Source: an uncultured Clostridia bacterium (GTDB lineage: Bacteria > Bacillota > Clostridia > TANB77 > CAG-508). Taken from it: a stretch of DNA of 33,117 bases. The stretch covers positions 1-33,117 of the forward strand of contig CANPZM010000017.1 of assembly GCA_947589065.1 (NCBI GenBank), written 5' to 3'. The notes below the pieces were generated by a model, which was not told where the DNA came from, did no database searches, and worked only from the letters and a program-made list of their open reading frames with translations. Of this stretch, positions 9,245 through 15,176 are shown piece by piece. Both the position numbers and the translations under genes were made by a program. Every line of letters begins with the position of its first letter. Positions within the stretch are counted from its first letter, which is position 1.

Positions 9245-9625
9245 TTAAATTGAAAACGCCTCTGGTAATAATTGTTCTATAGTATATTCTTCAGTTTTAT
9301 TATCATAATAAACATAAATTTTAAAATTTTTATCCACAAATTGTGACATGAATTGTCTACAATAACCACATGGTAAGCATTTATCTAATTTATCACTATT
9401 AAAACTTTTTCCAACTACAATTATATACTCAAAATCTAGATTTCCCTCTGAAATTGCTTTAGAAAAAGCCACTCTCTCTGCACATATAGACTGAATTCCA
9501 TGGTTTTCTATATTACATCCCGTATAAAATTTGCCACTTTTCATTTTCAAAAAAGCACCAACTTTATATATTTTAGAATTTGTATATTCCATTGCATGCA
9601 TAGCTAATTTTATTTCCTCTTCCAT
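9245..9625 (-). CDS. cdd: Cytidine deaminase
   Basis: The enzyme hydrolyses cytidine and deoxycytidine to uridine and deoxyuridine in pyrimidine salvage. The 126-aa protein is the short, Gram-positive tetrameric form. The zinc and catalytic motif CAER gives C48 and E50. The second motif PCGYCR gives zinc ligands C86 and C89. The substrate-binding segment GCNIEN is at 36-41. The N-terminal S-P-Y-S of most homologues is replaced by T-N-S-K-I-Y before KVGAF. GGAGG lies 8 bases before the ATG. It is probably a single-gene unit ending at the shared terminator. Confidence 0.94.
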   Translation of the reverse strand: MEEEIKLAMHAMEYTNSKIYKVGAFLKMKSGKFYTGCNIENHGIQSICAERVAFSKAISEGNLDFEYIIVVGKSFNSDKLDKCLPCGYCRQFMSQFVDKNFKIYVYYDNKTEEYTIEQLLPEAFSI

Positions 9626-9700
9626 AAAAAAACCTCCAAACTCGTCTTATATTTTTTACAATTTTTTTATCTAATAGTGAAATATTTCTTTTATATAAAA

Positions 9701-9727
9701 AAATATACTATTGATAATAGTATATTT
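9701..9727 (-). terminator. Terminator of rpmE
   Basis: Perfect 12-bp inverted repeat AAATATACTATT / AATAGTATATTT with a 3-base loop, directly downstream of the rpmE stop. It is followed by a T-run on the minus strand. Confidence 0.75.
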
Positions 9728-9734
9728 TTTATTA

Positions 9735-9935
9735 TTATTGTAATCCATATTTCTTTTTGAATTTATCAGCTCTACCACCTGTAGTCTCTCTTTTTAAGTT
9801 ACCTGTCCAGAATGGATGACATTTTGAACAAATATCTACCTTCATATCTGCTTTTGTAGAATTTGTTTCCATTACATTTCCACATGCACATGTAATTGTT
9901 GCAGTTGTATAATTTGGATGCATTCCTTCTTTCAT
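9735..9935 (-). CDS. rpmE: 50S ribosomal protein L31 (zinc-binding form)
   Basis: This is a small protein of the large ribosomal subunit at the intersubunit bridge. From the ATG at 9935 it has 66 residues and the typical sequence MHPNY, CACGN, CSKCHPFWTG and a basic C-terminus. The CxC and CxxC pairs make it the zinc-ligating (C+) type. I chose the ATG at 9935 because GAGGTG sits just ahead; a GTG three codons upstream forms part of that ribosome binding site. A sigma-A-like promoter lies just upstream. Confidence 0.95.
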   Translation of the reverse strand: MKEGMHPNYTTATITCACGNVMETNSTKADMKVDICSKCHPFWTGNLKRETTGGRADKFKKKYGLQ

Positions 9936-9977
9936 GTAATTCACCTCTTCCTTACTTTTCTTAACAAAATCTTTAAT

Positions 9978-10006
9978 ATTTTAACATAATTAATACATCT
10001 TTTCAA
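9978..10006 (-). promoter_or_regulatory. Sigma-A-like promoter of rpmE
   Basis: On the minus strand TTGAAA (10001-10006) and TAAAAT (9978-9983) are spaced by 17 bases, between the end of the 64-aa gene and rpmE. Confidence 0.5.
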
Positions 10007-10012
10007 TACTTT

Positions 10013-10207
10013 TTATTGATTTTCCATATTATTTTCGTTATTCTCTTTTCCAGTTATTTGAGTAACTACATTGTCGACAGTATTAGAAACAGTACTTTTC
10101 ACACTATCAGTCAAAGATACTTTTTTCACTAACTTTATTGTAATATTAAATAAACAAGCTACTATTAATATAAGTAAGCCTATTTTTTTCCAATATTTAG
10201 CAAGCAT
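10013..10207 (-). CDS. 64-aa single-helix membrane protein, function unknown
   Basis: I do not recognise this gene. It encodes a short basic start (MLAKYWKK), one hydrophobic helix at about residues 9-26, a Lys-rich juncture, and a polar tail rich in Ser, Thr, Val and Asn. The tail ends in a Glu/Asn-rich stretch and looks extracytoplasmic or flexible. GAAAGGAG is placed well before the ATG, and a consensus sigma-A promoter lies upstream, so it is very probably a real, well-transcribed gene. It is followed after a short gap by rpmE, which has its own promoter. Confidence 0.7.
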   Translation of the reverse strand: MLAKYWKKIGLLILIVACLFNITIKLVKKVSLTDSVKSTVSNTVDNVVTQITGKENNENNMENQ

Positions 10208-10240
10208 GTTTCTTCTCCTTTCAACATCGTTACATCATAT

Positions 10241-10269
10241 ATTATAACTGGATTTTAAAGCTTTGTCAA
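10241..10269 (-). promoter_or_regulatory. Consensus sigma-A promoter of the 64-aa membrane protein gene
   Basis: On the minus strand a perfect TTGACA (10264-10269) and a perfect TATAAT (10241-10246) are exactly 17 bases apart, about 35 bases upstream of the start codon. Confidence 0.8.
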
Positions 10270-10322
10270 GAACCTACTGCTACAAACAATTGTTGCAAAT
10301 ATCAATCTATAATATTGTATAT

Positions 10323-11534
10323 TTAATTTCTAAATAAATAAAACCAATTATTTAAAATTTTCTTTCCCATATTCAAGAAATTTATTTTTTCCACATTATT
10401 TGCTGCTACCAAATCAACTTTTCCAAGTATCTCCCCATTTAATTTAAAATTTACTTCTCCCAGCTTTTGACCTTGTGAAATTGGAGCTTCTATTTTTTCA
10501 TTCAAAATTACCTCTTGTTCAACATTTACCTCACTTTTCTTATCTATCATCTTTCCTGCTGATGCTCCGTAGTTCAAAGTCACTTCACTTTCTAATCCCT
10601 TTTCTACATTAACATTAGTAACAGAAGCCCCACCTTCACTAAACCTTTCATATTTATAATTACTAAAACCATAATCTAACAATTTTTTTGCACAGCTAAA
10701 CCTATCTTTAGTTGTTGGTGCTCTCATAACAACTGCTATTAAAGATAAACCATCTCTAGTTGCACTAGCAGATAAATTAAATAAAGCAAGAGATGTAGAA
10801 CCTGTCTTTAATCCTGTTGCACCCTCATAATTTCTAATCATCTTATTTGTATTTACCAATTGTGATTTCCCATCTCTTAAAGTGTCCATCCAAATTGTAG
10901 TATATTGAGTAATTTCAGGATGTTTAGTTAATAATTCTCTCGACATAATAGCAATATCATTACTAGAAGTAACATGACCATCTTCATCAATTCCATGACA
11001 ATTTTTAAATACAGTATCTTTCATTCCCAATTCTTTAGCTTTTTGATTCATCTTATCAACAAAAACTTCTTCACTTCCACATATACGCTCTGCCATTGCA
11101 ACAGTACAATCATTTGCAGAAACAACACAAATAGCTTTTAACATTTCATGAACCGAAAGTTCTTCTCTTGGATCTAACCAAATCTGTGAGCCACCCATAC
11201 TTGAAGCATTCTCACTACAGCTAACCATATCATCATAAGAAAGATGCCCATTATCTATCTCCTCCATTATTAGAAGAATAGTCATAACCTTTGTCACACT
11301 AGCTGGTCGTAATTTTTCATGTGAATTATGTTCATATAAAACTTCCCCTGTATCCTGTGAAATTAAAATTGCAGATTCACAGTTAAGTTCAAGAAAATTT
11401 TCACCAACTTTTCCAGTAGATGTTTCTACAACAGTATCTTTAGACCATGTTGGAATAGTTAAATATGTAGCATTAACCGTATATACATAAAAAAAGCATA
11501 TACATAAAAAACTATAAAATATCTTCTTTATCAT
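10323..11534 (-). CDS. dacF: D-alanyl-D-alanine carboxypeptidase (PBP5/DacF-type)
   Basis: This penicillin-binding protein removes the terminal D-Ala from peptidoglycan stem peptides; DacF-type members set the cross-linking of the spore cortex. The 403 residues contain a signal peptide (about 1-22), the active-site tetrad SVTK (S79, K82), SAN (139-141) and KTG (243-245). A PBP5-like beta C-terminal domain (about 290-375) and a C-terminal amphipathic or membrane segment (ILNNWFYLFRN) follow. AAGGAG precedes the ATG. The GH25 gene lies 59 bases upstream in the same orientation, so they may be co-transcribed. The S11 peptidase family is sure; whether it is DacF (sporulation) or DacA (vegetative) cannot be settled here. 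Confidence 0.9.
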   Translation of the reverse strand: MIKKIFYSFLCICFFYVYTVNATYLTIPTWSKDTVVETSTGKVGENFLELNCESAILISQDTGEVLYEHNSHEKLRPASVTKVMTILLIMEEIDNGHLSYDDMVSCSENASSMGGSQIWLDPREELSVHEMLKAICVVSANDCTVAMAERICGSEEVFVDKMNQKAKELGMKDTVFKNCHGIDEDGHVTSSNDIAIMSRELLTKHPEITQYTTIWMDTLRDGKSQLVNTNKMIRNYEGATGLKTGSTSLALFNLSASATRDGLSLIAVVMRAPTTKDRFSCAKKLLDYGFSNYKYERFSEGGASVTNVNVEKGLESEVTLNYGASAGKMIDKKSEVNVEQEVILNEKIEAPISQGQKLGEVNFKLNGEILGKVDLVAANNVEKINFLNMGKKILNNWFYLFRN

Positions 11535-11593
11535 ATAATACTCCTTATCGTTTTTTATAATGTATATGCTCTTTAAAAAATTACTATTACTTT

Positions 11594-12619
11594 TTACTCC
11601 ATAAAATCTTTATTAAATAATGATATATCCACTATATCCTTAATTTCATCTCCAGCACCACTTTCAGTAAATTGCCACCCAATAGTTTTCTTTTGTAAAT
11701 CATGATTTTTTGAACCTTCTTCATCTAACTCAAAATAAGAATATTTAGGTATTTCATTTTTTTCTGGATAATATGCAATCCAAAATTCAGCATCTATAGA
11801 ACTTAAATATAAATGTGCTGTTTTAGCATTTGAATAAATAATTGACTTTATATTTTTATCTTTTAACTTATTTATAAGTTCTTGAACTAACTGTGCCCTC
11901 ATATTCCAAATATTGTCTGTTCTTCCTTTTTCCGAATGTTTTTCAATATCTAATGCAACAGGAAGTTTACAATTTGGTCCTGCATTTTTATTTAGAAAAT
12001 CTTGTATAAAATTAACTTCTTCATCAATTTCTACACTATTTAATGCCTCGTCCAAAAAATAAAACCCATAAGGTATCTTCAAATATTCACAGGCATCAAC
12101 ATATAATTGATATTGTTTGTCCACATAAAAATTACCATCTTCTCCATAGCCTCTTCCGCCAGCTCTTATATATACATAATTTATATTATTTTCTACTAAA
12201 AAAACTTCATAATCTTCACGCGTATTAAAGTCTTCTCCTATATTAAATTGAGAAACATCAGATACTAAGACTTTTTCACTATTAATAGCTTTATAATATC
12301 CAATATATTTTGCCTGCACATATCCATTTATCTTACCATCAACTTTAATCTTAAACCATTCTATACCATCATTTTTTAATTCTTCCAAAATGTAAACATT
12401 TTCTGTTCTATTTAATGTGCGTATTTGCTTTACATCTTTCAGCTTAGGTTTTGTATAAAATGGTACATCTTCTGAAACAACTACCCCATCAACTGCATTT
12501 GCAATTTCTTCTAAATTTTTTAATTCTCTTTGTTTTGCTATTCCAAACATCATTATAGCAATTAATATTATTGCAATAATATTAACTAATATTATTAATT
12601 TTTTCCTTTTACCAATCAT
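11594..12619 (-). CDS. Membrane-anchored GH25 muramidase with SH3-like domain
   Basis: This is predicted to cleave the MurNAc-GlcNAc bond of peptidoglycan outside the cell. The 341 residues have an uncleaved N-terminal membrane helix (9-27), an SH3-like domain (about 45-108) and a GH25 domain (116-341). Catalytic positions are visible: D121 in SDVSQF, and D224 and E226 in the LDIEKH strand. IIYSNAKTA and FWIAYY are typical later strands of the fold, and the final region has GWQFTES. The ATG is preceded by AAAAAGGAT. It sits upstream of the carboxypeptidase gene, so the two form a wall-remodelling pair. Confidence 0.88.
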   Translation of the reverse strand: MIGKRKKLIILVNIIAIILIAIMMFGIAKQRELKNLEEIANAVDGVVVSEDVPFYTKPKLKDVKQIRTLNRTENVYILEELKNDGIEWFKIKVDGKINGYVQAKYIGYYKAINSEKVLVSDVSQFNIGEDFNTREDYEVFLVENNINYVYIRAGGRGYGEDGNFYVDKQYQLYVDACEYLKIPYGFYFLDEALNSVEIDEEVNFIQDFLNKNAGPNCKLPVALDIEKHSEKGRTDNIWNMRAQLVQELINKLKDKNIKSIIYSNAKTAHLYLSSIDAEFWIAYYPEKNEIPKYSYFELDEEGSKNHDLQKKTIGWQFTESGAGDEIKDIVDISLFNKDFME

Positions 12620-12655
12620 TTTTATTATATCCTTTTTGTAATTAGATTTATTTAT

Positions 12656-12685
12656 ATTTTAACATTTTTTAACTAAAAATGTCCA
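12656..12685 (-). promoter_or_regulatory. Possible sigma-A promoter of the GH25 gene
   Basis: On the minus strand TGGACA (12680-12685) and TAAAAT (12656-12661) are 18 bases apart, about 37 bases before the start codon. It overlaps the divergent region of the 212-aa gene. Confidence 0.4.
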
Positions 12686-12691
12686 TTAATT

Positions 12692-12720
12692 TTGATTGTT
12701 AACATAATTTATGATATAAT
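12692..12720 (+). promoter_or_regulatory. Sigma-A-like promoter of the 212-aa gene
   Basis: TTGATT (12692-12697) and TATAAT (12715-12720) are spaced by 17 bases, about 30 bases upstream of the ATG at 12752. Confidence 0.65.
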
Positions 12721-12751
12721 ATAAGACATCAATCATTTGGAGGTGTAAAAA

Positions 12752-13390
12752 ATGTCACAAGCATTATATTTACAATACGCCAAGGTAGTAAAATCTAAAA
12801 CTGCCAACAACATTAGCAAGCGGAGTAATCATCAAGTTCCTGACAAATTAGGACCTCACACTCGTATGTATTACATGAACATGTGTGAAGTACTCACATT
12901 CTCAGGCAATTATGGAACAGCATTGCTCTATGGTGTGCGGATTGCAGAATTTTATATATTAAGCATAAATGGGAAAAGTCAGATTTTTGACTCCAATAAA
13001 TCTTTATATAACTTTCTTGTAAAAGAGCATATCATAAGCGATACAGCCGAATTAAGAGAAGAATTTAAAGATTTCAAATTTATCAATTTTTTTAGAATTT
13101 CGTTACTTACTGACTGTAAATTATCAGAAAGAAAAGGTGCATTTCCACTAGTTGTAAATGAAAAAGATATACATATCAAATATTTACATGACAGTATATC
13201 TTTTGTTGCACGGATTCCATGTCTTCACGAAGATAAAGAAGTAATTTTTGTTTTTATTAGTACATCATTTTTAACTGATGAAATTGTAAAAAAGCTTCAT
13301 AACGCTGAAATGTTAGAATTTAAAAGTGCATTTTGTCTTCCTTCTAAAGTCATTGATGAATTAATGGAAGGATTATCTCTCAATTTTTAA
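12752..13390 (+). CDS. Unrecognised 212-aa cytoplasmic protein
   Basis: I do not recognise this protein. It has no signal peptide or membrane helix. The first about 35 residues are basic and polar (KVVKSKTANNISKRS), and residues 36-75 are richer in Tyr, Met and aromatic residues. The middle is a charged helical part (KEHIISDTAELREEF), and the C-terminal half alternates beta-like hydrophobic strands with charged turns. Four or five cysteines are scattered without a metal motif. GGAGGTG lies 7 bases before the ATG. It is a single-gene unit with its own promoter and a strong terminator. Codons such as CGG and AGC appear more often than in neighbouring genes, so recent acquisition is possible. 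Confidence 0.65.
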   Translation: MSQALYLQYAKVVKSKTANNISKRSNHQVPDKLGPHTRMYYMNMCEVLTFSGNYGTALLYGVRIAEFYILSINGKSQIFDSNKSLYNFLVKEHIISDTAELREEFKDFKFINFFRISLLTDCKLSERKGAFPLVVNEKDIHIKYLHDSISFVARIPCLHEDKEVIFVFISTSFLTDEIVKKLHNAEMLEFKSAFCLPSKVIDELMEGLSLNF

Positions 13391-13395
13391 TGCCA

Positions 13396-13432
13396 AAAAC
13401 ACACAATATCCACTTAGATATTGTGTGTTTTT
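13396..13432 (+). terminator. Terminator of the 212-aa gene
   Basis: Perfect 15-bp stem (AAAACACACAATATC and its complement) with a 6-base loop and a T-run, starting 5 bases after the stop codon. Confidence 0.88.
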
Positions 13433-13496
13433 ATATTCACATTACGCTTCAACTTATACATTTGCCCATATTTTTTCATTTTTTTGCCATAAACTC

Positions 13497-13525
13497 TTGT
13501 TTTTTTTTATAAACTATGTTATATT
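13497..13525 (+). promoter_or_regulatory. Sigma-A-like promoter of rpmB
   Basis: TTGTTT (13497-13502) and TATATT (13520-13525) are 17 bases apart, about 43 bases upstream of rpmB. Confidence 0.5.
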
Positions 13526-13568
13526 AATTCATAGTCAGTCTATTAAATTAAATGGAGGTGCATAAAAA

Positions 13569-13766
13569 ATGGCAAAATGTGCAATTTGTGATAAGAATAT
13601 AAATTTTGGAAATCAATTAAGTATTACCCGTTCTCATATAAGTAAAAGAACAACAAGAACTTTTAAACCAAATTTAAGAACAGTAAAAGCTATTGTTGAT
13701 GGTCAACCAAAAAGAATAACAGTATGTGCTAAATGCTTACGTTCAGGAAAAGTAAATAGAGCATAA
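13569..13766 (+). CDS. rpmB: 50S ribosomal protein L28 (zinc-binding form)
   Basis: This is a structural protein of the large ribosomal subunit. The 65 residues carry two CxxC pairs (C4/C7 and C52/C55), a zinc ribbon, with the conserved SITRSHISKRTTR and FKPNL segments between. GGAGGTG lies before the ATG. It has its own promoter and a strong terminator. In B. subtilis rpmB adjoins spoVM; here spoVM is found just downstream on the opposite strand. Confidence 0.96.
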   Translation: MAKCAICDKNINFGNQLSITRSHISKRTTRTFKPNLRTVKAIVDGQPKRITVCAKCLRSGKVNRA

Positions 13767-13780
13767 TATTTTATAATTTA

Positions 13781-13838
13781 AGAAGTGAGCTTTATAATTA
13801 TAATGAAAAAATTATAATTATAAAACTCACTTCTTTTT
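13781..13838 (+). terminator. Terminator of rpmB
   Basis: A long inverted repeat (AGAAGTGAG, then AT-rich, with its complement) of more than 20 bp with one or two interruptions ends in TTCTTTTTAT. It lies 15 bases after the rpmB stop codon and could also terminate spoVM transcripts from the other side. Confidence 0.85.
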
Positions 13839-13855
13839 ATATAAGATTTTTCATC

Positions 13856-13933
13856 TTATGTATTTTTTATTCCAAAAATTAGTTTTAAAAATCCTCTTAA
13901 AAATTTAGGGGATTTTTTTACAACAACTTTCAT
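13856..13933 (-). CDS. spoVM: Stage V sporulation protein M, 25-aa membrane-curvature peptide
   Basis: SpoVM is an amphipathic peptide that marks the convex forespore surface and recruits SpoIVA. The ORF has 25 codons and aligns without gaps to the 26-aa B. subtilis protein as I recall it. Identities are M1, K2, K7, P9, K10, F11, L12, G14 and G21, with a basic residue kept at position 17. The PKFL block includes P9, which is needed for proper localisation in B. subtilis. The ATG is preceded by AAGGAATGTGA, a bulged match to the anti-Shine-Dalgarno, with 6 bases to the start. Position supports the call: in B. subtilis spoVM lies beside rpmB and near rpe, prkC and prpC, as here. Partner SpoIVA is also in this window. 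Confidence 0.88.
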   Translation of the reverse strand: MKVVVKKSPKFLRGFLKLIFGIKNT

Positions 13934-13958
13934 ATTTTGTCACATTCCTTTCTTGCTC

Positions 13959-13986
13959 TTGTATATTAACAAAAAGCATAATTCCC
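13959..13986 (-). promoter_or_regulatory. Tentative sporulation promoter of spoVM
   Basis: On the minus strand a TATACAA-like -10 (about 13959-13966) resembles the one found before spoIVA. A GGAATTA lies about 13 bases upstream as a possible -35. spoVM is sigma-E dependent in B. subtilis. The -35 match is weak. Confidence 0.3.
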
Positions 13987-14063
13987 ATAAAAAAATCAAA
14001 TTTCGTATTTTAAATTATAAAAATTCTTAAGTTTTTAGATTACATTTTACACCACCTAACTGA

Positions 14064-14213
14064 CTAAGAGTATAACCAAATTATTCCAACTAAAATAACA
14101 CAAACTCCTACTATAATCAACCACCATGTTATAGGAAGTAATAAAACCATTATAGTTCCTGCACCAAAACCAATTAAACAAACAGCTATAGTTTTTTTTA
14201 ATGCTCGTAACAT
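14064..14213 (-). CDS. 49-aa two-helix membrane peptide upstream of spoVM
   Basis: This short ORF has an ideal AGGAGG 7 bases before its ATG. The peptide starts with a basic MLRALKK, followed by a first hydrophobic helix (about 8-26), a short PITWW turn at about 27-31, and a second helix (about 32-47) ending in WLYS. It should form a membrane hairpin with little outside the bilayer. The next gene on this strand, spoVM, begins 130 bases later, so a shared transcript and a sporulation role are possible but not shown. I do not recognise a named family. Confidence 0.7.
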   Translation of the reverse strand: MLRALKKTIAVCLIGFGAGTIMVLLLPITWWLIIVGVCVILVGIIWLYS

Positions 14214-14335
14214 TATAAATCCTCCTATTCTCTTTATATATTATATTATTTGTTATATAATTATGTTATTAAAATTCAACTATAATGTTTGAAAAAGTTA
14301 ATTTTTATACTTGCAAGAAAAGAAGGAATTTTTAT

Positions 14336-14968
14336 ATGAAAGCAAAAAAAGAAGCAAAAGAAATATTAAATATATTACGTAACTATTATCCTGATGCTAC
14401 TTGCAGCTTAGATTTTGAAACACCATTTCAAATTGTAATTGCAGTAATGCTATCTGCACAATGTACTGATGAACGAGTAAATAAAACCACTCCTGCCTTA
14501 TTTCAAAAGTATGGAACACCAGAAAAAATGGCTAAAGCCAATATAAAAGAACTAGAACAATTAATCCATCCTTGCGGATTCTATAAAAACAAAGCTAAAA
14601 ATGCATTAGCATGTAGTAAAGTGTTAGTAGAAAAATATAACTCTTCTGTTCCAGAATGTATGGAAGAATTAATAGCTCTTCCAGGTGTTGGTAGAAAAAG
14701 TGCAAATGTCATAATGCTTGAAGCCTTTCACAATGCACAAGGAATAGCTGTAGATACTCATGCTAGAAGAATATCAAACAGAATTGGTTTTTCTTCTCAA
14801 AATGAGCCAACAAAAATTGAACAAGATTTATTAAAACAATTTGATAAAAAAGATTGGTGTGATGTAAATCACTTATTTGTATGGCATGGAAGATATACTT
14901 GCACTGCTAGAAATCCCAAATGCCTTGATTGCCCTTTAGTAAAATATTGTAATAGCCACAATGAATAA
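14336..14968 (+). CDS. nth: Endonuclease III, DNA glycosylase/AP lyase
   Basis: This base-excision repair enzyme removes oxidised pyrimidines and nicks at abasic sites. From the ATG at 14336 (AGAAGG just upstream) it has 210 residues, close to the E. coli enzyme; an in-frame ATG at 14285 has no ribosome binding site. The helix-hairpin-helix LPGVGRKSAN carries the catalytic lysine (about K121). The catalytic aspartate is in VDTHARR (about D140). The iron-sulfur cluster is C-x6-C-x2-C-x5-C near the C-terminus (C189, C196, C199, C205). A small cysteine peptide gene follows at once. Confidence 0.95.
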   Translation: MKAKKEAKEILNILRNYYPDATCSLDFETPFQIVIAVMLSAQCTDERVNKTTPALFQKYGTPEKMAKANIKELEQLIHPCGFYKNKAKNALACSKVLVEKYNSSVPECMEELIALPGVGRKSANVIMLEAFHNAQGIAVDTHARRISNRIGFSSQNEPTKIEQDLLKQFDKKDWCDVNHLFVWHGRYTCTARNPKCLDCPLVKYCNSHNE

Positions 14969-14981
14969 TTAATTAAAAAAA

Positions 14982-15014
14982 TACATACACTATTTATTAA
15001 AAGAGGTGTATGTA
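14982..15014 (+). promoter_or_regulatory. Hairpin covering the ribosome binding site of the 41-aa gene
   Basis: TACATACAC (14982-14990) pairs perfectly with GTGTATGTA (15006-15014), whose start overlaps the AGAGGTG ribosome binding site. The stem ends one base before the GTG start codon. There is no T-run, so it is not a normal terminator. It could limit translation of the small gene. Confidence 0.4.
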
Positions 15015-15015
15015 C

Positions 15016-15141
15016 GTGACAAATATTAATTGTTCCTATGATTGTATCTTTCAAGAAAATGGAATATGCAATTATGAAACCGTTAAAAGTAAAAAAATTA
15101 GCTCAGATAAGGATTGCATATATTATGAAAAGAGAGGATAA
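15016..15141 (+). CDS. 41-aa four-cysteine peptide
   Basis: This short ORF starts with GTG behind AGAGGTG, 7 bases away; an in-frame ATG at 15010 is too close to that site. The four cysteines are arranged C-x3-C-x7-C-x15-C (NCSYDC, ICNYE, KDCIYYEKR), which suggests a small zinc- or metal-binding knuckle or a disulfide peptide. Short peptides of this pattern are common in clostridial genomes but have no known function that I can cite. It follows nth by about 50 bases and its end is built into the downstream terminator. Confidence 0.65.
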   Translation: MTNINCSYDCIFQENGICNYETVKSKKISSDKDCIYYEKRG

Positions 15142-15166
15142 TAATTTAAATTATCCCCTCTTTTAT
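15130..15166. terminator. Bidirectional terminator between the 41-aa gene and the bactofilin-like operon
   Basis: AAGAGAGGATAAT pairs with ATTATCCCCTCTT (one mismatch) and is followed by TTTTATATTTT on the plus strand and TTTTCATAAT on the minus strand. The genes on both sides converge here. Confidence 0.8.
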
Positions 15167-15176
15167 ATTTTCACAA

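Noticed and set aside
10270..10322. Possible terminator after the carboxypeptidase gene
   Set aside because: Only weak, interrupted pairing (GCAACA with TTTGTAGC) and no T-run were found.
13887..13919. AT-rich hairpin with a T-run, looking like a terminator
   Set aside because: It lies inside the spoVM coding sequence and encodes the S-P-K-F-L-R-G block; the inverted repeat is best explained by coding.
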